From JARRLC01 sp037387425 (GTDB lineage Bacteria > Pseudomonadota > Alphaproteobacteria > Rhizobiales > Rhodomicrobiaceae): a DNA stretch of 11,203 bases. Shown here one piece after another: positions 7,815 to 11,203 of the stretch (positions are counted from its first letter, which is position 1; each line of letters opens with the position of its first letter). The position numbers and the translations under genes were made by a program. Location of the stretch: assembly GCA_037387425.1 (NCBI GenBank), contig JARRLC010000144.1, positions 1-11,203 on the forward strand, in the 5' to 3' direction. The notes beneath the pieces were generated by a model. That model did no database searches and had not been told where the DNA came from. It saw only the letters and a program-made list of their open reading frames with translations.

Positions 7815-8312
7815 ATGACGAGAGATGAAACACTGTCAGTGGGCGGTGAAGTGCGGCCGGCAACAACTGGCCGTAAGCCTAACCCAATGGACACTCATGT
7901 GGGAAGCCGTGTACGGCTGCGCCGCATGGTTATCGGAATGAGCCAGGAAAAGCTTGGCGAAAAGATGGGGCTGACTTTTCAGCAAATCCAGAAATATGAA
8001 AAGGGCACGAACCGGATCGGCGCAAGCCGCCTGTTCCAGCTTTCGCAGATTTTGGATGTGCCGGTGCAATTCTTCTTCGAAGATGCGCCTGTGCAGGCCG
8101 TTAATCTGCGTGGCGTGTCTATGGCTCCAGGATTTGCGGAATCCAAAACGGAAGCCTTTTTGCTGGATTTTCTCAACAGTCGCGATGGCCTGGAGCTAAA
8201 CCGCGCATTTGTGAAGATCACTGATCCGAAAGTGCGCAAACGCGTCGTGGATCTTGTCCGGGCGCTGAGCGAAGACACGATTGCTGCAGACGCCACGCAA
8301 TCCGCCGAATAA
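7815..8312 (+). CDS. XRE-family transcriptional regulator (PraR/PhrR-like)
   Basis: The 165-residue product carries a Cro/C1-type helix-turn-helix at about 29-88: MSQEKLGEKMGLTFQQIQKYEKGTNRI, then SQILDVPVQFFFED. The C-terminal part, TEAFLLDFLNSRDGLELNRAF followed by ITDPKVRKRVVDLVRAL, is the conserved tail of the alphaproteobacterial PraR/PhrR-like group, whose studied rhizobial members control biofilm, symbiosis or quorum-sensing genes. The ATG at 7815 is chosen because the N-terminus then matches the usual family length; a TTG at 7764 would add 17 residues but has its GAGGG directly abutting, and ATG 7887 would be shorter. It lies 195 bp after lnt, with two possible operator sites in that gap, and is closed by a strong terminator. 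metK, which often follows in this order of bacteria, is absent here. Confidence 0.9.
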   Translation: MTRDETLSVGGEVRPATTGRKPNPMDTHVGSRVRLRRMVIGMSQEKLGEKMGLTFQQIQKYEKGTNRIGASRLFQLSQILDVPVQFFFEDAPVQAVNLRGVSMAPGFAESKTEAFLLDFLNSRDGLELNRAFVKITDPKVRKRVVDLVRALSEDTIAADATQSAE

Positions 8313-8352
8313 CGGCGGCTGCGGATCTGATAGGCTACATCATAACGCCCGG

Positions 8353-8385
8353 ATAACCCCCGCGATATTCGCGGGGGTTATTTTT
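8353..8385 (+). terminator. Rho-independent terminator after the XRE gene
   Basis: A perfect 12-bp stem (ATAACCCCCGCG 8353-8364 with CGCGGGGGTTAT 8370-8381), a 5-nt loop and a run of T up to 8385. It ends the lnt/XRE unit. On the minus strand the same GC-rich hairpin follows the small secreted protein gene but lacks a T-run. Confidence 0.92.
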
Positions 8386-8415
8386 GAGGCCACAAAACAA
8401 TATTGCCTGTTTCGC

Positions 8416-8721
8416 TTACCAGCATACGCTGGCGGATGCGCGACATGTGTATTCGTCGAACAACACGAGATCGAGAAACAATTTACAAGTCACGTGTTTC
8501 TTGCCGGTCCGATATTTTTTGATGCCCTGTTCCTTGGTCCAGCGCGCGATATATTTATCGAGCAGCGCCTTTGCATCCCTGGTGGGGCCTTCCTTACCGT
8601 AGTCGTTGACGGAAGTCGCGAGCTTGGTGCATTTAGCCTGCGCCGGAGCGAGAGGCGCGAAAGCAGCAGCGACGGCCACGGTGCATACCATGGCAGCTAT
8701 GCACGAACGAGCAGAAGCCAT
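8416..8721 (-). CDS. Small secreted four-cysteine protein, paralogue A
   Basis: This 101-residue protein of unknown function starts with a signal peptide (positive start, hydrophobic stretch with VAVAAAFAPLAPAQA, likely cleavage after AQA near residue 29). The mature part of about 72 residues has four cysteines (C31, C79, C93, C100), which could form two disulfides in the periplasm. Between C31 and C79 lies an amphipathic helix, RDAKALLDKYIARW (48-61). It ends in YTCRASASVCW. The protein aligns along its whole mature length with the gene at 8841-9179, with identical C-to-W and last C-to-C spacings. AAGGA lies 8 nt upstream of the ATG. A similar A-x-A-x-x-C ending is recalled from small exported proteins of Hyphomicrobiales, but no function is known to me. 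Confidence 0.8.
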   Translation of the reverse strand: MASARSCIAAMVCTVAVAAAFAPLAPAQAKCTKLATSVNDYGKEGPTRDAKALLDKYIARWTKEQGIKKYRTGKKHVTCKLFLDLVLFDEYTCRASASVCW

Positions 8722-8799
8722 TCTTGATATCCTTGCAGTGCAATAAATGTTGACGGGTATAAGGCATGCGATATGTGGCGCGCATAATGCTCCCGCACT

Positions 8800-8815
8800 C
8801 TCTAGCGCGCTAGAG
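8800..8815. repeat. 16-bp perfect palindrome between the two paralogues
   Basis: CTCTAGCGCGCTAGAG is perfectly self-complementary and has no T-run on either side, so it is not an intrinsic terminator. It sits upstream of paralogue A and downstream of paralogue B. It could be a binding site or the remnant of a CTCTAG-type palindromic repeat of the kind abundant in some Hyphomicrobiales genomes (recalled, not checked). Confidence 0.6.
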
Positions 8816-8840
8816 CAACGACGACACAGTTACGGAAAAT

Positions 8841-9179
8841 CTATCGGCGTGGCGTTTTCGCACTTTTTCTCCGCGAGCTACGTATCTCGCGGCACAAGGT
8901 TGCTTCCGCCGTACAAGCATATTCGCCAAGAAATTTGATATAGACCTTACACGCCATCTTGCGCTTTTGCGGCTTAGCGGAAACGCGGTAATGCTCCGAC
9001 CATTCCGTTATAGCTTTTTTGAGCGCATCCTCGGCGTCCTTACGCGCGGCTGCCCTGCCGAACGAAACGGATTCGCCTTTCAAAACCTTGCAGTAAGGCG
9101 CCGCCTGGGCGTCTCCGCCCAAATGTGCCGCTCCCCACACGGCAAATAGCGCCAGCGCTATCGCAAACGCTTTCAGCAT
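8841..9179 (-). CDS. Small secreted four-cysteine protein, paralogue B
   Basis: This 112-residue protein of unknown function begins with a signal peptide (MLKAFAIALALFAVWGAAHL, cleavage likely after AQA near 26). The mature part has four cysteines (C30, C77, C89, C96), a helix KDAEDALKKAITEW (47-60) that matches RDAKALLDKYIARW of its neighbour, a basic middle part (KPQKRK) and a C-terminal EYACTAEATLC. C30 to W60 and C89 to C96 have the same spacing as in paralogue A (30 and 7 residues). After the last cysteine it carries an extra basic tail of 16 residues, rich in Arg, Lys and Ser, that paralogue A lacks. The start has only a weak TGGA upstream. It lies between the cspA terminator and the 16-bp palindrome; it may have its own promoter. 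Confidence 0.78.
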   Translation of the reverse strand: MLKAFAIALALFAVWGAAHLGGDAQAAPYCKVLKGESVSFGRAAARKDAEDALKKAITEWSEHYRVSAKPQKRKMACKVYIKFLGEYACTAEATLCREIRSSRRKSAKTPRR

Positions 9180-9194
9180 TGTTATTTTTCCAAC

Positions 9195-9232
9195 AAAAAA
9201 GCTGCAAGACGCGGGAACATAGGCCTTGCAGC
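9195..9232 (-). terminator. Rho-independent terminator of the cold-shock gene
   Basis: On the minus strand, GCTGCAAG (9232-9225) pairs with CTTGCAGC (9208-9201) across a 16-nt loop, followed by six T (9200-9195). It lies about 25 bp after the cold-shock stop and separates that gene from paralogue B. Confidence 0.85.
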
Positions 9233-9256
9233 AGAGTGTGAAGAGAACTGCCTAGC

Positions 9257-9472
9257 TTAGTCGGCAGCTTCCAGATTGACGGCTTTCGGACCTTTGCCGC
9301 GCGGATCAGGCTGCGTTTCAAATGTAATGCGCATACCTTCGTCCAAAGGGCCTACCCCAGAACGTTCCACTGCTGAAATATGAACAAAGACGTCTTTCCC
9401 ACCTTCATCTGGTGTGATGAAACCGAACCCTTTAGATTGGTTAAAAAATTTCACCGTCCCTGACTGACGCAT
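9257..9472 (-). CDS. Cold-shock domain protein, CspA family
   Basis: The 71-residue product is a single cold-shock domain with RNP1 KGFGFIT (14-20) and RNP2 VFVHIS (28-33), in the form typical of alphaproteobacteria (start MRQSGTVKFFNQSKGFGFI). It binds single-stranded RNA and DNA, acting as an RNA chaperone or antiterminator in the cytoplasm. It has a strong ribosome binding site (AAAGGAG, 7 nt before the ATG), a candidate promoter near 9648-9676 and its own intrinsic terminator, so it is most likely a one-gene unit. Several csp copies are usual per genome, so I give no letter. Whether this copy is cold-induced or constitutive cannot be told. Confidence 0.95.
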   Translation of the reverse strand: MRQSGTVKFFNQSKGFGFITPDEGGKDVFVHISAVERSGVGPLDEGMRITFETQPDPRGKGPKAVNLEAAD

Positions 9473-9641
9473 GCGTATGCTCCTTTAAATCCCCAACGTA
9501 AGAAACCGGGCGCCTAACAGCACACCGGAAATAGGCAGGCAATTCAGATAGCGGGGAAAATCGAGAACAGGCTTTTCTCATATCAGCGAGACACTAAGCG
9601 CAAAGTCAGCTATTTCCACCGGGTCCGACAGGCCGCCCGAT
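9473..9641 (-). promoter_or_regulatory. Long 5' leader of the cold-shock gene
   Basis: If transcription starts near 9641, the mRNA has a leader of about 168 nt. Cold-shock genes often use such leaders as temperature-responsive RNA structures. No particular fold is claimed. Confidence 0.4.
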
Positions 9642-9647
9642 TGCAAG

Positions 9648-9676
9648 AGTATGGTGGATTTACAAGGGGGGAGCAA
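9648..9676 (-). promoter_or_regulatory. Candidate sigma-70 promoter of the cold-shock gene
   Basis: On the minus strand, TTGCTC (9676-9671) and CATACT (9653-9648) are separated by 17 bp. The match to consensus is moderate. Confidence 0.35.
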
Positions 9677-9857
9677 CAAATTTTCTTATAAGGAATACCT
9701 TTGCAAACTTGTTGTATACACAGGTTATTGAATTGTCCACAGTCGTCACGTAACCGCGATACATGCAGCCTGCGCGCCATTCGCACCACTAGTGTTTTTT
9801 ACTCTAATTTTACATTTGAGAGAGCGCCTGGCAGCAACTGGGCCTCAGATGTCAAAT
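9677..9857. other. AT-rich intergenic stretch without a recognised gene
   Basis: This lies between the cold-shock promoter area and the leader of the molybdopterin-fold gene and should contain the promoter of the latter. It holds TGTATACA (8-bp palindrome, 9713-9720) and a lone DnaA-box-like TTGTCCACA (9733-9741). The open reading frame at 9701-9943 has no homology I recognise, a TTG start and an atypical composition, and is not annotated. Confidence 0.5.
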
Positions 9858-9858
9858 T

Positions 9859-9902
9859 AGCTCCACTAGTTAAGAAAATCGCCTCACAGGGCGACTTTTT
9901 TT
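9859..9902 (+). promoter_or_regulatory. Leader element 1: AGCTCCA, AGTTAAGAA and terminator-like hairpin
   Basis: AGCTCCA (9859-9865) and AGTTAAGAA (9868-9876) precede a hairpin TCGCC-TCACAG-GGCGA (9879-9894) that is followed by C and seven T. It could be a weak intrinsic terminator or attenuator ahead of the gene at 9958. The same three sequence blocks, in the same order, occur before the rhodanese gene. Confidence 0.5.
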
Positions 9903-9934
9903 ATTGCACTTCGAGCGCCATTCTGCGAAATCGC

Positions 9935-9946
9935 CCCTCATGAGGG
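9935..9946 (+). promoter_or_regulatory. Palindrome overlapping the ribosome binding site
   Basis: CCCTCATGAGGG (9935-9946) is a perfect 12-bp palindrome whose right half is part of the ribosome binding site GAGGGAG of the gene at 9958. Folding would hide that site. Confidence 0.4.
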
Positions 9947-9957
9947 AGATAAACACC

Positions 9958-10521
9958 ATGTTTCAACTGTTTCGCATCCTGAAGTTCGCATGTGTTTGCG
10001 CTATGCTGATCGCTATCAGCGGTCCAGCCGCCGCCGATGAACAGCCCGCTGCAAAAGGCAGCGTTGTATTAACCGTGGCCGGCAAAGTCGCTAACTGGAA
10101 TCGCGGCCCCATGGCTGCCGCGCGTGATACGCTTTTCAATCAGCACAAAGTCACGTTCAAGAAAGCCATGGCGTTTGACGCTGATATGCTGGGCAAACTT
10201 CCCGCCAAAGAATTGACTTTGTCCACACCGGCAGGCAACGGCACGTTCAGCGGCCCGGCGCTCTCCGAGGTTCTCAAAGCAGCAGGCGCTGAGGAAGCAG
10301 GCATCCGCCTTCTGGCGCTCGATGGATCGACCGTTGAGCTCTCAGCCGACGATATCAAAGCCCGCGAATGGATTCTGGTGCTGTCCGTCGATGGAAAGCC
10401 GGTCGGCATTGGCGACTTCGGGCCGCTTCTCCTTCTGAACAAACCCGCTGATGGTGCAACTCCCACAAAAGATGAGTTGCAGCAATGGGTGTGGTCCGTA
10501 TTTTATATCGAAGTGTTATAA
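9958..10521 (+). CDS. Periplasmic molybdopterin-oxidoreductase-like protein lacking the Mo-ligand Cys
   Basis: This 187-residue protein has a signal peptide (hydrophobic 8-22, cleavage likely after AAA near 26) and a compact domain of the sulfite-oxidase fold: LTVAGKVANWN (38-48), LTLSTPAGNGTFSGPALSEVLKAAGA (86-111), LLALDGSTVELSADDI (118-133), LVLSVDGKPVGIGDFGPLLLL (140-160) and the closing WVWSVFYIEVL. In catalytic members a cysteine binds molybdenum; here the only cysteines (C12, C14) are in the signal peptide, so the mature protein can have no Cys ligand. It belongs to a group of short periplasmic proteins commonly annotated as molybdopterin-dependent oxidoreductases whose activity is not known to me. 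The start at 9958 follows GGGAG by about 10 nt; an upstream ATG at 9904 would lie inside the leader. A periplasmic rhodanese follows 96 bp downstream. Confidence 0.82.
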   Translation: MFQLFRILKFACVCAMLIAISGPAAADEQPAAKGSVVLTVAGKVANWNRGPMAAARDTLFNQHKVTFKKAMAFDADMLGKLPAKELTLSTPAGNGTFSGPALSEVLKAAGAEEAGIRLLALDGSTVELSADDIKAREWILVLSVDGKPVGIGDFGPLLLLNKPADGATPTKDELQQWVWSVFYIEVL

Positions 10522-10523
10522 AC

Positions 10524-10611
10524 AGCTCCAAGTCATCGTAACAATTGGCTCTGGAGTTAAGAATTGCATCCCGTTTGGCTCACAGCAAACGGGATGCATA
10601 AGGCTGGAGCT
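10524..10611 (+). promoter_or_regulatory. Leader element 2 before the rhodanese gene, with 13-bp perfect hairpin
   Basis: AGCTCCA (10524-10530) and AGTTAAGAA (10555-10563) precede a perfect hairpin TGCATCCCGTTTG (10565-10577) / CAAACGGGATGCA (10586-10598) with loop GCTCACAG. No T-run follows, so it is not a standard terminator. AGCTCCA is fully complementary to TGGAGCT (10605-10611), which contains the ribosome binding site, and could also pair with TGGAG at 10552-10556. Confidence 0.6.
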
Positions 10612-10617
10612 ATATTT

Positions 10618-11076
10618 ATGTTTCTGAGTATCGCACGAAAAATAGCTGGCGTACTGGCAGCAACAATTGTTTTGTTGTCATTGACTGTTGGCGTTCAAGC
10701 TGAAAATAATTCATATCTCCCACCCGCCAAGGCATATGAGATGGTGCAAGCTGAAAAGGCCACCCTCATCGACATTCGTCACCCTGAGGAATGGCGTCAA
10801 ACCGGCATTGCCAAAGGCGCGCTGCGTGTCGAAATGGTGGCCCCGCAAATGGCGACAGAATTCGCCCAGCAGGTGCGCAAAGCTGTTGGCGGCAAGACTG
10901 ACGCCCCCATTATCCTCATCTGCCGGACAGGGCACCGCACGTCGCTCATGCAGGCCGCGCTGACGCAACTCGGATTTAAACACGTCTACCAGGTCTACGG
11001 CGGCATGATGGGCCGTATTGGCGCGCCTGGCTGGGTTGCAACGGGCCTTCCGGTAGAACCCTGCCCCAAGTGTTGA
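10618..11076 (+). CDS. Periplasmic rhodanese-like protein with C-terminal CPKC
   Basis: The 152-residue protein has a signal peptide or N-terminal anchor (hydrophobic 9-27, possible cleavage after VQA at 28) and one rhodanese domain: LIDIRHPEEWRQTGI (50-64), and the active-site loop ICRTGHRT with C102. Rhodaneses carry a persulfide on this cysteine and move sulfane sulfur. The sequence ends in EPCPKC, a CxxC (C149, C152) that might bind metal or act in thiol exchange. The ATG at 10618, with GGAG 8 nt upstream, is chosen; an ATG at 10564 would lie within the leader hairpin. It lies between a sulfite-oxidase-fold protein and mtnP, which suggests sulfur handling in the periplasm, by inference. 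Confidence 0.9.
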   Translation: MFLSIARKIAGVLAATIVLLSLTVGVQAENNSYLPPAKAYEMVQAEKATLIDIRHPEEWRQTGIAKGALRVEMVAPQMATEFAQQVRKAVGGKTDAPIILICRTGHRTSLMQAALTQLGFKHVYQVYGGMMGRIGAPGWVATGLPVEPCPKC

Positions 11077-11147
11077 CACTGCGTGCTATTGTTACTTCAT
11101 GATAGAAGTGCGTTTAACGCTACAAATCAGCATCTGGAAGGCAGGCC

Positions 11148-11203
11148 ATGACAAAAGCAGTTCTCGGTATTATTGGCGGATCAGGACTTTATGAACTGCC
11201 CGG
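11148..11203 (+). CDS. mtnP: S-methyl-5'-thioadenosine phosphorylase, 5' end only
   Basis: Only 18 codons are inside the window, but MTKAVLGIIGGSGLYELP is the typical start of MTA phosphorylase, including the phosphate-binding GGSGLY. The enzyme splits methylthioadenosine, the by-product of polyamine and homoserine-lactone synthesis, into adenine and methylthioribose-1-phosphate. A purine-rich GGAAGG lies upstream of the ATG. The gene starts 71 bp after the rhodanese gene on the same strand and may be co-transcribed. The related purine nucleoside phosphorylase family is a less likely alternative. Confidence 0.85.
   Translation, partial: MTKAVLGIIGGSGLYELP

Noticed and set aside
9441..9581. 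46-codon minus-strand upstream frame overlapping the cold-shock start
   Set aside because: There is no ribosome binding site before its ATG, and it ends inside the cold-shock gene in another frame; it is probably a chance frame.
9733..9741. DnaA-box-like TTGTCCACA in an AT-rich region, considered as a replication origin
   Set aside because: There is only one near-match with no box cluster, no dnaA, repABC or other origin genes nearby, and the AT-rich tract is explained by promoters.
9701..9943. 80-codon open frame upstream of the Mo-fold gene
   Set aside because: It starts at TTG without a good ribosome binding site, runs through the terminator-like hairpin and leader palindrome, and has no recognisable domain or signal peptide.
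1..11203. tRNA or rRNA genes, CRISPR arrays, insertion sequences, phage or toxin-antitoxin genes
   Set aside because: None was recognised on either strand by eye: no cloverleaf-like segments, regular spaced repeats, transposase or integrase motifs were seen.

Overview
The window looks like chromosomal DNA of an alphaproteobacterium, possibly of the order Hyphomicrobiales (Rhizobiales). The reasons are the gene pair lnt plus a PraR/PhrR-like XRE regulator, the tatD plus PhnP-like hydrolase pair, the alphaproteobacterial type of CspA, and many small secreted proteins. It is a draft assembly: positions 6389-6446 are an N-filled scaffold gap inside lnt. The genus cannot be told from sequence alone. 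Base composition is moderately GC-rich in genes and clearly AT-richer in the 9473-9957 intergenic stretch.

Layout. Positions 1-2206 (minus strand) hold a two-gene envelope-glycan cassette: a GT39-type polytopic glycosyltransferase coupled through an ATGA overlap to a GtrB/DPM1-type GT2 enzyme, which runs off the left edge. The second gene is a real partial gene. Positions 2339-5124 (plus) hold proB (glutamate 5-kinase), a TatD-family nuclease and a PhnP-like metallo-beta-lactamase-fold hydrolase, the last two overlapping by ATGA. An SDR oxidoreductase (5121-5831, minus) converges on them with a 4-bp tail overlap. Positions 5999-8312 (plus) hold lnt (TTG start, broken only by the assembly gap) and an XRE regulator, closed by a strong intrinsic terminator at 8353-8385. 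Positions 8416-9472 (minus) hold two small secreted four-cysteine proteins that are paralogues of each other, and a cold-shock protein with its own terminator and a long leader. Positions 9958-11203 (plus) hold a periplasmic molybdopterin-oxidoreductase-like protein without the metal-binding cysteine, a periplasmic rhodanese with a C-terminal CPKC, and the first codons of mtnP (methylthioadenosine phosphorylase).

How the genes work together. The envelope theme is strong: undecaprenyl-linked sugar transfer (GT2 + GT39), lipoprotein N-acylation (Lnt), and four predicted exported proteins. The right end has a sulfur flavour (sulfite-oxidase-fold protein, rhodanese, MTA phosphorylase), though a common pathway is inference.

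The points most worth a second look are: (1) the tandem paralogous secreted Cys proteins; (2) two collinear leader sequences before the Mo-fold gene and the rhodanese gene, sharing AGCTCCA, AGTTAAGAA and a CTCACAG hairpin loop although the stems differ; (3) two identically spaced CACAA-N6-GTTG sites 53 bp apart flanking a candidate promoter of the XRE gene; (4) the frame inconsistency showing that the N gap in lnt is mis-sized. No complete novel defence, mobile-element or CRISPR system is visible.
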